Below are positions 13,271 through 24,372 of a stretch of 64,000 nucleotides of DNA, one piece after another. The number at the start of each line of letters is the position of its first letter. Position 1 is the first letter of the stretch. Source of the DNA: Isoetes taiwanensis (taxonomy: Eukaryota > Streptophyta > Lycopodiopsida > Isoetales > Isoetaceae). Both the position numbers and the translations under genes were made by a program. The notes under the pieces were generated by a model. It had not been told where the DNA came from. It saw nothing but the letters and a program-made list of their open reading frames with translations, and searched no databases. The stretch covers positions 2,289,060-2,353,059 of the forward strand of contig JAJEKV010000058.1 in the NCBI GenBank assembly GCA_021234155.1, in the 5' to 3' direction.

Positions 13271-13969
13271 CTTTGCAAAGGGATGAGTAAACAGACAATC
13301 TGCAAAAATACGAACCCTAGTTACTTTGAGCAGCTCAACACACGCTCTGTGGATGCTACAGACGCATGCTTATAAGATATATCCCAAATCAGGCTAAAAT
13401 GGCTGGTGACCATTAAACTGGGTTTGATTCCGACACCAAACAGCCGTAAGTTCCTGAAATTTGCTAAAGCAACACGAGTCCATGCAGCCACAATCACAGC
13501 CGCCATAGCTAGACGAGAAGACAAGTGTCGACTACATGCAATGGTGCCACATATGAAGACCATTATTTTTGTCATTTCTAACACGAGCTTGAAGTTAATG
13601 CCGTGGATGTCATATGTTGTGCATTTTACTATATCCCAAAGATTTTAAATTTTTGCCCCCCCCCCACAATGCCATCAAATGTGGTCACGGTTGGCCTAAA
13701 AATAGGACTATCTTATAACTATCTAGATATACAAGTCCCTTATTATTTAATTATTATTTAAGGACTGTATGAATAGACTGTGTATTGCATCAATAAACCT
13801 TTGTTAGATTTATATTTATTGTATGCAAAGACTATCATCACTCATATATAATTCAGTGTCAATTTCTGTTTGATAAATATTTGTTTGATGCTATTTATTT
13901 GACAAGCCCTCACGTCGACACGTGGTAAGCTTTTGACTGTTTGACCCTTATCTTATCTGTTTTAGTTCC

Positions 13970-14018
13970 GGCAGATCCAACTCCGATGCTCCGAAGGCAG
14001 ATCCAACTCCGATGCTCC
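13970..14018. repeat. Two tandem copies of a 23-bp unit
   Basis: The unit beginning GGCAGATCCAACTCCGATG lies at 13,970 and again at 13,996, period 26. Confidence 0.75.
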
Positions 14019-14460
14019 CAAGGGTAAGGTCCGTATTCTCCTCTTTCGCTCCAACTACCTGAACCTAGGCAGAGCTGTCGCCAAGCAATGCAAAAATGGA
14101 TTTATTGGCGGTTTCAGATCCACAATTTTTTCCAGAAGAAGAAGATCGCCGACCCACAAATGGATTCAGAAGGATTTGTTGTTTTTTGGGCAAAAAGTGG
14201 CGCAGAAATGATTGATCGGTTCAAGACCCTGTTTTTGAACCCTATTCCTCTTTTAGGCCGTCCACGGCATTTGGGGCATCACGGCTATGAGCATTTGGGA
14301 CCAAAATGTGGTTATTGGAAACAGAGGCTGGAACTTAGTGCCTAAACTCTTTCTAGCCTTGCTGGGTTTGAGAGCATAGCTACTCCCCGCTTCTTGCATT
14401 TCATCTCTTCTTTTTTATTCTACGGTGAACAAGGTACCTCCTAGCCCATGTCTTCCTGTT

Positions 14461-14510
14461 GATTTTAGAAAAGTTAGTCCACATTGATTTTAGAAAAGTT
14501 AGTCCACATT
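14461..14510. repeat. Perfect tandem duplication of 25 bp
   Basis: A 25-bp unit starting GATTTTAGAAAAGTTAG is repeated without mismatch at 14,461-14,485 and 14,486-14,510. Flanking sequence 14,019-15,700 shows no supported gene. Confidence 0.8.
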
Positions 14511-15704
14511 CTTGAGACAAATATTTCGAATGAGTCTGTTTTGATACATTTTCATGTCAAGAACCCATTTCATGAGCATACTGTGCATGAGGCAATTGCT
14601 TCTTTGAAAGTATTGTTTAGAATAAATTTGTAATTCATGCCCCTTTTCCGAACTTTGTGGATTGGTCGGCAAAGGAACGAGCATTTCAATCTCTAGCAGA
14701 AGGTGCAAGGTTGAAGGAGGGTTGTCACATTAATCGAAGCTTGCTTACATTGAGCAATCGCTATTCGTGAACTCGGGTATTTTACTTGAAAATACAAAGT
14801 ACCAAAGACACATTGCAACGCCTTTTTTGTAATGTGTACCTAGTCCGCTAAAGAAGCCATTAGCTTTATGTAATGCTACCCCTCTAGATAATTTTGTTCT
14901 TATATTTTAGTTCCGCCCCTATGCTAAGCATGTTCCTGAGGTTATATATATGTTCTGTTTCGTAGAAAGCCGTCTGTCCCGTGGGTTATATAGTAAGCAA
15001 ATGCTAGAAAAGGTTATTTGCTTTCAAATCCCAAGATATCGCTGGTATAAGAATGTCTTCGGCACCTACATCACCGCAAGAGTGATTCCGATCTTAGCAC
15101 ATGTAGATTTTGTATGCTTGGAATAGCAATGTATACTTTAGAAATTAGCAAAAATAACAAGAGTCACTTTTGGAAGGTATACTGATGGAGATCAAGATGG
15201 TGCCAAAGAGAAGTTATGGCAAAACCGGGTCATCTATAAGAAAAAAACGTAAAAACAAAATTGCAAGCCACCCAAACTCCCATGAGTATAGTCCCGATTG
15301 TGAAAAGGCGTCCCGATCCCCAGTGAATGAATAGAAGCAATGCGTGAGTGAGATGCACTTACAAAATGCTTGTCACGTAGAAGTTACTGCACTTGTGATC
15401 CCATCATGCAAAGTACCGCAAGCGTAGGTGAGGTGATACCACTGAGCTGTGTTAGGAAAAAGGCTGGCCCAAGAAAGTCTACAGTTTGCATAATCTGTAT
15501 TAAAGAGGACAATTAGTTATCATAATTGAAGCGCTGTGTTGTAAATCATAGGAATATTTACTCCCTAATGGATGAGAAAGGACTGCTTTGCCAATAAAAA
15601 TATGGCATGAGAAAGAATGTGATTCTGTGGGTACTTGTTGTGGATATAGTCCTTATTTCTATTTGACCTATAATATGTAAGAGTTACCTATCAACCTCTG
15701 GTGG

Positions 15705-15845
15705 TCATGCAAGTTGGATAAGTAACAGAATTCCTCGATTGGCCATTGTATCAGCAAGCCAGCCTCCTATGTTGGCAGATATTGCCATAGTTAGCCAGGG
15801 TAGGACTGAAAACATTCCTGACTCCATTAGGTTGAATCCCAAAAC
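15705..15845 (-). pseudogene. Orphan exon of a PHT4/SLC17-like anion transporter
   Basis: The minus-strand reading starts after an acceptor CTTCAG at 15,846 and gives NLMESGMFSVLPWLTMAI followed by SANIGGWLADTMANRGI. This matches the highly conserved PHT4 segment of plant phosphate/ascorbate transporters of the major facilitator superfamily, in which a Ser-Val-Leu-Pro-Trp-Leu membrane helix leads into a Gly-Gly-Trp-x-Ala-Asp-Thr loop. After NRGI the frame loses family character and ends at a TGA (15,705-15,707), without an evident splice donor. Neighbouring exons were not found within several kilobases. It is therefore likely a dispersed gene fragment. A real gene with very long introns cannot be excluded. 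Confidence 0.55.
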
Positions 15846-16011
15846 CTGAAGCAAGAGAATTCAGAAGTCTGATCTCCTGCAGCATGCACCTAAAGCAAAA
15901 ATTAATTTGTTGTCCGCATATTATCATGAACAATTACACCATTTGCATTTGTATACGGTAGGAAATAATAAGAGAATCTGATTTTAATCCATGGGTACAT
16001 GGTTCGTGCAG

Positions 16012-16212
16012 CGGAGGCAACAAGTTTAAAGGACATGTCCCTTACAGAGATTCCAAGCTGACACGCATTCTGCAACATTCATTCGGGGGCAATGCTTGGA
16101 CTGCTATAATCTGCACCATGAGTCCAGCCCATTGTCATGTGGATCACCCGTAAATACACTTTCTTTTGCAACTAGAGCAAAGGAAGTTACTAATAATGCC
16201 CATGCTAATGTG
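16012..16212 (+). pseudogene. Kinesin-7 (NACK-like) motor-domain exon fragment with a frameshift
   Basis: After an acceptor GTGCAG, the frame reads [20 protein letters not shown], then [20 protein letters not shown]. After a one-base frame change near 16,150 it continues NTLSFATRAKEVTNNAHANV up to a GTAAGT donor. This is the C-terminal part of a kinesin motor domain: the PYRDSKLTR and G-G-N-A-x-T loop, then the switch-side N-T-L-x-F-A. The AKEVTNNAHANV continuation is typical of the plant kinesin-7/NACK group, which acts in cytokinesis. The frameshift just before NTLSF, and the lack of neighbouring motor exons, point to a pseudogene or transposed fragment. Confidence 0.65.
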
Positions 16213-19200
16213 GTAAGTTACGCTAAGGGATTGCTCTTGTGTGCTTGCTTATAAGTCTCCATGCGCCATAAATAGGTCCATATTTTCGCAAAATTTGTCA
16301 TTGTATCGCTTGAAATCTTTGTTCCCCTCGAGTTGTGCAAATCAAGCCTTATGTCCGAGTAGGTCATCCCTTTAGCGATGGTCCGGAAAAAACGTTTTTC
16401 CCATCGGTCCAATCTTGATATTTATTTTTATAAACCGATAGAGACAAAGGTAGAAGGGCCGATCTATGAACCTCGTTTGTGTTTTTTAATCTCCAGCTGC
16501 CCGTTTTCCCTATGATGCATTAGGTATTCACTAAGGCCGTGCAAACACTAATCGTCTTGAAGCTCAGTCTTTTGTTTGTAAAAGCAAGTACCTCTGCAGC
16601 AAATATGTTGTCTTGCAGCATAGAACGCGCCGAGCTGTTAAGATTTGATGAGTGATTTTGACGAGAATCTAGTGACAGCAAAAACAGAGAAAAATGGCTT
16701 TCTATACCAAGCAACTAGAGGGCATACTTAGCTCTAATATGAATTTTAGCCTAAATCTCATGAAATCTGTGTTATTTCTGTCTGTAAAATTAGATATCTA
16801 ACCTGTGCAAATTCTTTATGTGCATGATATAACCATCTTAGAACACGAGAGGAAGCTCCAAGCACATCCGGAAAGGTTAGCTTCAAATCGTCTCCAGCGG
16901 AGACATGCATATGTAATATATGCATCCGTAATAAACTGCAGAGCTGAGCTTATAATACCAGTGAAGATTCTGTTAATTAGACTCGCTTATGCCAAGTTGA
17001 ATATATCGCTTTACATGCAAGTTGTTGGTGTATTTGTTTTGGATAAGGGCTACTCCTCCAATATGCAAATTATGTTATCTTGAGTAAAAGCCCTGACGTT
17101 TTGTATCCATAATATATGGCTTCTTGCTCCTGGCTTTATTTTAAGACAATATTGCTTTTGAAGTGATGCCTTTGCACTGAGAATGTGTTCCTCTATTGTA
17201 ACTATCTTATCTACATCATTAGACTTTGTAGATACAATGAGACATCTTAGATGTATTGTCTAAGCCTGTGTTTTGAACAAGAGACCTCTTGATTGTATTG
17301 TCTTTGTGTTTTGAACAAGCTTTCAACACGGTTGACATAAAAATGTCTTTTGTTCTGTTTATCTGTTCTTCCTCTGTTTATCTGTTTTTTGGCCGAAGCA
17401 CCTTTTGCAGAAGCTCCAGCTGCTGCGGCTAACGATTTGAGGGCCTCTAATGTTGTTTAACTTCGTGCGGTTGTCCTGGACATGACCTAAAACTTACTCA
17501 TACATTAAAATGGAGCCAAAAGATGGATCTGTGATACATCTGTGATGGATCTATAATACACGACAAGGCATGTAACTAAGAGAAAATCCTTAACATCGAT
17601 AGATCTGTAATCTGTAATACACGACAAGGCATGTAACTAAGAGAAAATCCTTAATGTCGATGTGTCTGACCCTACTCTCTTCTGATTGATAATTATAAGT
17701 GGGAGCTAAGTTCGAATATAGCAGAGCTTTTGTATATCGACATCCTTTAATGGCTTGTTGAGCCAACAGAGTTCTTAGACTATTACTTGATGTGCCCTGT
17801 ATACAAGGGATATCAGTGTGATTGTTTGTGTGAAGCTGTAGTGGGAAGACTGAAAGATCCATATTGCATCTAATGCATGTGCCTTAGTACACCAAATTTG
17901 CATACATTTGCAGACTGATATTCAAACCGTGTCAAGCATGCATCATTTTTCCAAACATCGTTCTCATCTAGATTATCGTTTTCATCGTTAACATTTTGTT
18001 TCAGCAGAGCATCGTTAACATTTTGCTTCAAAGAGGGTCAAATTTGATCTACCACGTTTGAAAGATTTCTATACATTGAGCAGAGCAAATAATCGTGTTG
18101 GACAATATTGCATGACGGACCATCTCCATGATGCATATCATAAATTTGTTCTTACCATATGGAAAGCTATTGGGTTAATGGGTTCATGTTTTATTCATAT
18201 GCATTTTGAATAACCATTTTGCATAGATATATTGGCAACTACAGAGGTTAGAATTCCCCATGCTCAAACACAGTTCAATTTTTATATGTTTGGAACTTAC
18301 ATTCTTTTGATTTAATGCAAAACATCTTTCGTAACAAGTCGTTATGATCAATATTCTTCTATCGTGTAGGCATTGAACACAAGGCAACAGAATGCATGTT
18401 CAAATTCTGCATGTTCTAGCATGTATAGACGAGTTGGGGAAGAGAAACGTTCGCGGCGGCCTTGGCCGCCGCGATAAGTTTCTTGTAGTAAATAAGCAAC
18501 AATAAAGAAGTAATAATACGATGGCATGCAATCATATTATAGTTCACCAAAGTTAACATGAAATTACATGGCTAGATGGGTGCTTTACCATACCTCTGCC
18601 AAGTTGTGTGCACGAAAGCATTATCCCTTGCTTCACTTGCAGCGCGGAAGGAAGAGACAAATAAAGAGCCTGAATGCAAGGAAGTTGCTTAACTTCAAGA
18701 ACTATTATAAAATCCTTATATGAACATTTCGGCATGGAAGGTGGTTGTTTTCCTTCTTATGTAGTGTTGTTTTCTTTTTTGTTTGCATTTTCTCGTTACT
18801 ATTTAGGTGCATGCGACACGTGTATTCAAATTATAATCTCTAGTCATGTGTGTTTTAAATTTCTTTTAAGCCCATCTATGTTAGTTAGAAGCATTTATGG
18901 CCAAAATTCTTGCACAGACGACCTTCTTATCCTCTGTTTCTTGCTTTGTTCTGACAGAGGGAAGAGAGATGCAGATCTAAAGAAGCTGGATCGGCGATGC
19001 TCAGCTCCTAGACTGGCAAGTCTTCTAGACAATATGGGCATCAAGAATTCTTCCACGGGGAGGACCATCATCAGATTTCATGGTTTTTCTTCACTAAAAC
19101 TCCTTTAGCTTCTTGCAAATCTTCCCGCCAGTTATGATGATGGATTTGTTCAAGAAAAGTGCCTGAAATGGAGCATTCTAGCATAACTCTATGCATTCCT

Positions 19201-20149
19201 ATTAAGTTTGTTGGCCACTGGCTCAACGCACGAAAGCATCATGTCCACTACAAATGGCCACTACTAGTAAGGGAACATCCTCGTCCGCCAGATTGTTTGC
19301 CAGTTTTGCTAGCACGTTCTCCAAATCTCTCTCCTATTGCACAAATCCATCGCAACTCTCTAGCACCTTAAATGACATCTCAAAAGACTCCCTAAATTTG
19401 GGTTAGGATTAGCGAGTGTGAGTGCTTTATGAAAAACTTATTGTGATCATAATGTCGATAACCTCCAGGTTTTGCGCCAGTGCCATGAGCGACATTAGGT
19501 GGCTCTCATCTTCGAATGAAGCGAGAGCAATGTGAGGCATGATTAAATAGACCTAGGTACTCTGGTTATGCAACGAGGAAAATTTGCTGCAAAGGGAGAT
19601 ACAGGAATTGGCTACGACAAAACTATTGGTTAATGTCGTCACGTGAATGCCTACACTTCTTCCTCCTAGTGTTGAGCTCATGTTCGATTGTTATCTCCGG
19701 AGTTTAGATATCTGACATGCTTCTGCATATTGAGCCACCAAGAGTTCAAATAACATGTCTGTGATTGGCTCAATGTCAAAACAACATGTGTGATTGGCTC
19801 TTTGTATATTAGTTAGAATCTTTGATTTCTTGATTTTCATTCTATTAAGCTGAGTAACCATGTTCAGATGATAAATGGTCTCTTAGGTATCTTCTTGTAA
19901 CTACACATAGAAAAAGTTTTTTTCACCGTTGCAAAACACAAACAAATGCAAACATGTTTTATATGTATTTTCTTTTTGAAGGATGTGGAACTTTATTAAT
20001 CAGGAGAAACGATGAACGTAGATGGTGGATTGAAAACCCAGTGGAGAAATTATCCACAGAGCAAAACCACTCACCACCTTACAGCGTACAACATGTAAAT
20101 GAGCTATATATAAGTGTTAATCTGGAGATAGTGATTCCAAATATGGTTC
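16213..20149. other. AT-rich intergenic DNA with no supported gene
   Basis: Only short frames without known motifs. A ~40-bp direct repeat beginning TAATACACGACAAGGCATG occurs at 17,554 and 17,615. The plus-strand frame 18,957-19,080 (contains KLDRRCSAPRLASLLDNMGI) reads somewhat like protein, but I cannot assign it. Confidence 0.35.
18447..18478. other. GC-only perfect palindrome (hairpin)
   Basis: CGCGGCGGCC, a TT spacer and GGCCGCCGCG form a 10-bp perfect stem at 18,452-18,473. It is extended by GAAAC and GTTTC on either side. It sits in DNA that is otherwise AT-rich and would form a very stable hairpin. Function unknown. Confidence 0.6.
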
Positions 20150-20520
20150 TTCACTTCATCATTTACTGAGGAAGGTATATATCCTTTGACAATGCATTGC
20201 TTAGCTTCAACGAGTACTTGAGCATCAAGGGCTCTATTGCCCTTGAAAATGAAGAGATTTCTTCTTTTCCAAAGTAAACAAATGATCCTTGTGGCGTGAC
20301 GTTAAAATCTCTTCTTCTTCTTCTTCTTCTTCTTCTTTGCCAGACTTTCCTAGGAACTTGGGTACACTACCAATAAGACTTGCTGGCTATTGAAATTGCA
20401 ATTTAAAAGACTTTGAAGCCACAATCAAGCCAGTCTAGCATGCTGGCAGAAGAAGAAACAATGCTCGACTGTCTAATTCCTCTGAGGCATGAAGGGCATG
20501 TCGCCAGCACCTTGGGACGA
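20150..20520 (-). pseudogene. LINE-type zf-RVT remnant
   Basis: On the minus strand, a zinc-finger arrangement typical of the domain found C-terminal to plant LINE reverse transcriptases can be read across frame breaks: CPSC (from 20,499), then TVEHCFFFCQHARLA. After a CTT/GAA microsatellite comes ICLLWKRRNLFIFKGNRALD and a tail running to about 20,150. Several stops and frame changes make it non-functional. The Ty3/gypsy 5' LTR starts at 20,521, immediately upstream of the CPSC residues, so the LTR element probably landed in this remnant. The continuation on the far side was not found. Confidence 0.5.
20310..20338. repeat. CTT trinucleotide microsatellite
   Basis: About nine uninterrupted CTT units within the LINE-like remnant. 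Confidence 0.85.
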
Positions 20521-22047
20521 TGTGACGTTCTAGTATAATATATACCCCAAATACGTATATTATACTGCCACGTCACGTGTACATGTCATCATGACAAGTA
20601 CTAGCGAGACGTAAAGGGTTGCACCTAGGGGGCATCCTCGTAAGTTGTGCATGTTTAATAAATATATACAACTATAAACCCCATGCCAAATGACAAAACC
20701 CTATTTGGCCAATGTTAACCTAACCCTAAGGGTGTCTATATAAGGGCTTCCCCCTTAAACCCTAAACCCTTCTTCCTTTTTCGCAATTAGGGTTTCCCAG
20801 ATCCATTTCAGCCAAGCCAGGACTCTAGTTCGCATTGCCAGGCTCTGAAAAGCCGCCCTTGCACAACAGATCTTCCAAAGCCAGCGGTCTTGTTCGGGAT
20901 CGAAGCATGGACGATTCGAGGATCCGAGCAAGTCGACGCCTGTAAATAGTCATTCTCATAGCAAAGCCGCCTTTTAGCTTGGCAATGGGCTGGTTTAGCA
21001 TGTTAATTCAGCCTTAGAGGCCTTATAGATCCCGAGATCATAAGCTCTAACAAAAGAACCTAACTTTGGATGTTTAGGTAGGTAGATTAGATGTTATTCT
21101 ACAATTCAGTTCTTTGATGATTATGGTGTTCATTCTATGCTCTCCCGTGTATTGAGAAGGGGTGTAGAGACCCTAGAAGCCTCTGTAGCAGATGTTCCTA
21201 GATAGCCTCATTAATACCCAATTAATGCAGCCTGTGCACAAGAGCCCACCTGGTTGTAGGTGGAGGGGCTAGACCGATGAAAAAGGGGACTTGTCCCATC
21301 ACTGATTGATCCCTCTGGTGTGTAAAGCCTACCAGGGATCTTAGTGGGCTAGGCTTAATGGTTTGCCACTGAGTGTGGGCAAGGCATGAGCTCGACACCT
21401 CTGGGGTGATGCGTCACCTTCCATGGGGTTCAGGTCGAATAAGGGCAGTGGCCCTCTAGCCGCCTGTGATGGGGCATGCATGCCTCTGGAGGGGAGGTGA
21501 CTATCCTCCCCGCCTCATCTGACCGGGAGATGCAACCCGTGAGTAGCCCTCTTGGCTATGTACCCGCAAAGCTACTGTCCGGTCCCAATACTTTTCAACC
21601 TACTCGCAAAGTGTGCACCTGGAGGGGGCGGATGGAGTGGACTACCCAACAGCCATGTTCTTATGCCAGCCCAATTCATTGCCATGACTCGGTCTGCATT
21701 GACTTCTGGAGGCCCAAGCCGTCAGTCGATCCCCTATGAGTCTGAGCCATGGGTAGGATCTCCCCATGTTGATGCTATTGATGTTTTTGTATATGAGATG
21801 TTATGATGTATTCACCCTTCTCGAGGTGAGCTTATTGATGTATTGATGTTATGTGCTCATGTTTATTCACGCCTTAGTAGCTAGGATGGTCCCGGCGAAG
21901 ACGGGCAAATGACCCATCCACTCTTCCCTCAATCGCCCAGGTTCATGGGATTGGTGTCGGTGGATGGCCCCCAGTTTGGCTACCGAGGGATGAACTCCAC
22001 CTTCGGATAATGATGGGAGCATCATAGACGAAGTAGGGGACGTCACA
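20521..22047 (+). repeat. 5' long terminal repeat (~1.5 kb)
   Basis: Starts TGTGACGT and ends ACGTCACA, so the termini form an 8-bp perfect inverted repeat in the TG...CA form expected of LTRs. The end is one base before the primer-binding site. A TATA box (CTATATAAG) lies at 20,737-20,745, about 220 bp in, with CCCTAA-type telobox motifs around it (20,712 and 20,753-20,768). These are the likely U3 promoter. The remainder has no ORF of note. No matching 3' copy was seen in the window. Confidence 0.85.
20737..20745 (+). promoter_or_regulatory. LTR promoter TATA box
   Basis: CTATATAAG, followed within 30 bp by CCCTTAAACCCTAAACCC-type teloboxes and then a C/T-rich start region. It is well placed to drive the retroelement transcript. 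Confidence 0.55.
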
Positions 22048-22048
22048 G

Positions 22049-22060
22049 TGGTATCAGAGC
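22049..22060 (+). other. Primer-binding site for initiator tRNA-Met
   Basis: TGGTATCAGAGC is the standard 12-base match to the 3' end of plant initiator methionine tRNA used by most plant LTR retrotransposons. It lies one base after the LTR end. Confidence 0.92.
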
Positions 22061-22261
22061 ATGATATTGATAGACCAAGATCGAGCACTGACCATTCCCT
22101 GTTAGGACTAACAGTAGAGTTCCAGTCTTGGGAAGAGCAACCCAAGCATGAACCTAAAAAATTGGGAAATTTTTTTTCGAATTTCTAGTGCAGTAAGTAG
22201 AAAAATGCTAAGTTAGTAAGAATTTTTAGCAAGAACCCTAGACATCTTGGCCAAAAAGGTG

Positions 22262-22340
22262 TGACCCCTCACAGAGTGTGCCCAGGGCCAATCCGTCATT
22301 CTCAGATTTGCTTCTCGCGCACTATGTGAGTGGTGGACCC
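22262..22340 (+). repeat. Structured leader repeat, copy A
   Basis: First of four copies of an ~76-bp unit with nested inverted repeats. The outer arms are CTCACAGAGTG and CACTATGTGAG. The inner arms are AATCC and GGATT in the other copies, slightly worn here (AATCCG/CAGATT). The other copies are at 37,455, 37,645 and 37,843. Confidence 0.7.
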
Positions 22341-22572
22341 ATGTTGACCTAGATAGATGCATAATTAATGTAATCTGATAGTGCAGGGCAGCTTAATCCT
22401 TTAGATTTGAGCTAGAATTGCATGTTATAACACTAAGAAACACCTTGTAACTTGAAAATTAGGGTGGACACTTTTTGCCCAAACAAACCTAATATATTGA
22501 TCATATAAACACTAATACCTTGTAGGATTGTACAACATGAATTTACAGGTCCAAACCCTAAAACCCCCAGAC

Positions 22573-22582
22573 CTATAAATAG
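22573..22582 (+). promoter_or_regulatory. TATA-like box upstream of the H3-tail ORF
   Basis: CTATAAATAG lies about 100 bp before the ATG at 22,679. An almost identical CTATAAATAG precedes the next accessory ORF at 38,202 by a similar distance, suggesting that each accessory ORF has its own promoter. Confidence 0.45.
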
Positions 22583-22678
22583 ATCTTTAAGGTTCCTCAT
22601 TTATATCTCCAGTTAGCTGCTCGTTGTTCAAGGAGGCAATTTTTAGGTGCCAGGAAGGCGATTAGACCAATTCAAAAC

Positions 22679-22770
22679 ATGGCCCGCACCAAACAAACTG
22701 CCCAAATAGTTGTGCCAGATGACTTCTCGCCAAGAGCAGTCGCCCAACGTATATGAGACAGCTCGGGAGC
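22679..22770 (+). pseudogene. N-terminal part of a retrotransposon histone-H3-like ORF, split by CACTA
   Basis: The first ATG after the leader encodes MARTKQTAQIVVPDD. The first eight residues are identical to the invariant tail of histone H3, including Lys4 (counting after the initiator Met) and Arg2. The next residues diverge from H3. A TGA follows 25 codons in; reading through with a one-base frame change leads directly into the charged frame that continues after the CACTA element at 36,210. The ORF was therefore a longer protein whose N-terminus copies the H3 tail. The CACTA element now separates it from the rest. The homologous C-terminal histone fold is at 37,040-37,314. Role is unknown; H3-tail mimicry or captured H3 is inferred. 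Confidence 0.7.
22768..22770. repeat. CACTA target-site duplication, left copy (AGC)
   Basis: AGC precedes the terminal CACTACAA, and AGC also follows the terminal TTGTAGTG at 36,207-36,209. This is the 3-bp duplication expected of the CACTA superfamily. Confidence 0.9.
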
Positions 22771-22800
22771 CACTACAAATGTAAAAGGGTATTTTTCGTC
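22771..22800 (+). repeat. CACTA left terminal inverted repeat
   Basis: CACTACAA followed by GTAAAAGGGTATTTTTCGTC. It aligns with the inverse of the right end, which carries CACTACAA, then GGCTTTTTGTGTC. Confidence 0.85.
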
Positions 22801-22883
22801 GGATATAGTGTCAAACAAAGTGACGCTATACGTATTCTCAGAGGCCCACTAAATGTCACGAGGTTGACGCTAAAAGTCATATA

Positions 22884-22981
22884 CTTTGATGTCGCATGGG
22901 CGACACCCATTGCGTCAACTATTGTGTCATGGCTTTGATGTCGCATGGGCGACACCCATTGCGTCAACTATTGTGTCATGG
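22884..22981. repeat. 49-bp tandem duplication in the CACTA left end
   Basis: Two adjacent copies (22,884-22,932 and 22,933-22,981). Each contains GATGTCGCATGGGCGAC, TGCGTCAAC and TTGTGTCATGG, so the duplication doubles the subterminal motif. Confidence 0.85.
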
Positions 22982-23006
22982 CTACATAACGCAAAAATGA
23001 CAAAAC

Positions 23007-23312
23007 GACTACATTTGTGGCAATTACATTGCATGTTTGTGTCAAGCTTATATCCAAGTTATATCAATAAGTGCATCATACTTTCTATCATATTAGTCTC
23101 AACACCATGACTATATTTGTGGCAATGGCATGGCATATTTGTATCGAGCTTATATCCAAGTTATTCACTAATTAAGGCCATGTTTTCTATCACATTAGTC
23201 TCGACTCAACGACTACATTTGAGCAATTGCATGGCATGTTTGCATCAAGCGCTTATCCATGTTATTCAATAATTGTGTCATACTTTCTATCATATTAGTC
23301 TCGATTATGCAA
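23007..23312. repeat. Three tandem ~102-bp repeats in the CACTA left arm
   Basis: Units start GACTACATTTG / GACTATATTTG / GACTACATTTG at 23,007, 23,109 and 23,211. Each contains GCATG(T/A)TTG, TATCCA(A/T)GTTAT and CTATCA(T/C)ATTAGTCTC. Confidence 0.8.
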
Positions 23313-24066
23313 CCAAATTGTTGCACCAAGTTGACATCATTTACGTCATATTTGTAACTCTCTTGCAACATGTTTTATATCCCTTTTTTATGCAACTTAT
23401 AGCGAGCATATTTTATTTTGCAACATGATTGTAACATTTAGTTTAATAGGTATAACAAATTTTGTGATGTGTGAATAACAAAATTTTGTCAAATTTTAGA
23501 TCCTTTTGTGACATATATATGTCAATGTTTTTGAGCGTATATGATACCATTGTCAAATTTGTGTCTAAATCACAAGTCTCTTTGTGGCAATTCTACTTTC
23601 AATTTTTGTCATTTTTCTAGTTACGGTAATAGATATTTTTTTTAGACATTAGTATTGGGATGTTTCTCTTTTGTTCATATGTGCAAAATTGGTCTGGTTT
23701 GAGTCCATGGTTGCATCATGCATATATACAAAGAAAGGAAAAATGATTTAAGAAATTGCACGAGTAATGATAAAAAAACTCAATCCCAATTAAATTACTT
23801 GAAGTAAAGAACATTACGTTAATTCGAATGAAAGATCATTCTACATTTGATGTACTTTTAACATAAAAATTATTTGTTTTAGTTTTAATTTGAGACAATT
23901 TCTCTCATGCATAATTCTCATTCCAGGTTATCGTCCTTAGCAGGAGACGAACCTTTATCAGTGGGCTCATTAAATTCTTCCTCTTAAGCTAACCTTTTGT
24001 GTAAAAAAAAAAAAAACAAGAAATTTGTCAATTCTCAAATTGTATTCAATTTACCAAGAAGTGTAT

Positions 24067-24372
24067 GCACTCATTGATATGTATGCAAAATGTGGCATGC
24101 TGGAGGAAGCAAAAGAAGTATTTGATAATCTGCAGAAAAAAGATCTGGTGTCATGGAACACAATGATTGTTGGGTTTTCCCAAAGATGATTCTCGGGTCT
24201 TCATGCCTTGGGGTTCTATGAGAAAATGCAACAAGAAAGCGTAAATCCAAATGCAGTTACATTTTCAAGTGTTCTGAAGGCATGCAGCAGCTTGAATGCA
24301 ATAGAACATGGCAGGGTGATACATGGTCAAATTATAGAATGTCAACTCCAAAATCATATGTCTTATTGCCAG
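24067..24372 (+). pseudogene. PPR gene fragment inside the CACTA element
   Basis: The reading [20 protein letters not shown], then [16 protein letters not shown], a TGA, then FYEKMQQESVNPNAVTFSSV and LKACSSLNAIEHGRVIHGQI is a textbook run of plant PLS-type pentatricopeptide repeats. PPR proteins are organelle RNA-binding factors. Only about three repeats are present, with one in-frame stop at 24,187 and no start or organelle-targeting leader. It sits in the left arm of the CACTA element, on the opposite side from the transposase, so it is probably a captured host fragment. Independent insertion of a PPR retrocopy is the alternative. Confidence 0.8.

Larger units (their letters stand above)
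20521..22770 (+). mobile_element. 5' part of a Ty3/gypsy chromovirus, up to the CACTA insertion
   Basis: Contains the complete 5' LTR, primer-binding site, leader and the start of the first ORF. The element is cut at 22,770 by the CACTA insertion and resumes at 36,210. The base after the second target copy continues the same charged reading region. Assignment to Ty3/gypsy comes from the downstream order protease, RT, RNase H, integrase, chromodomain. Confidence 0.85.
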
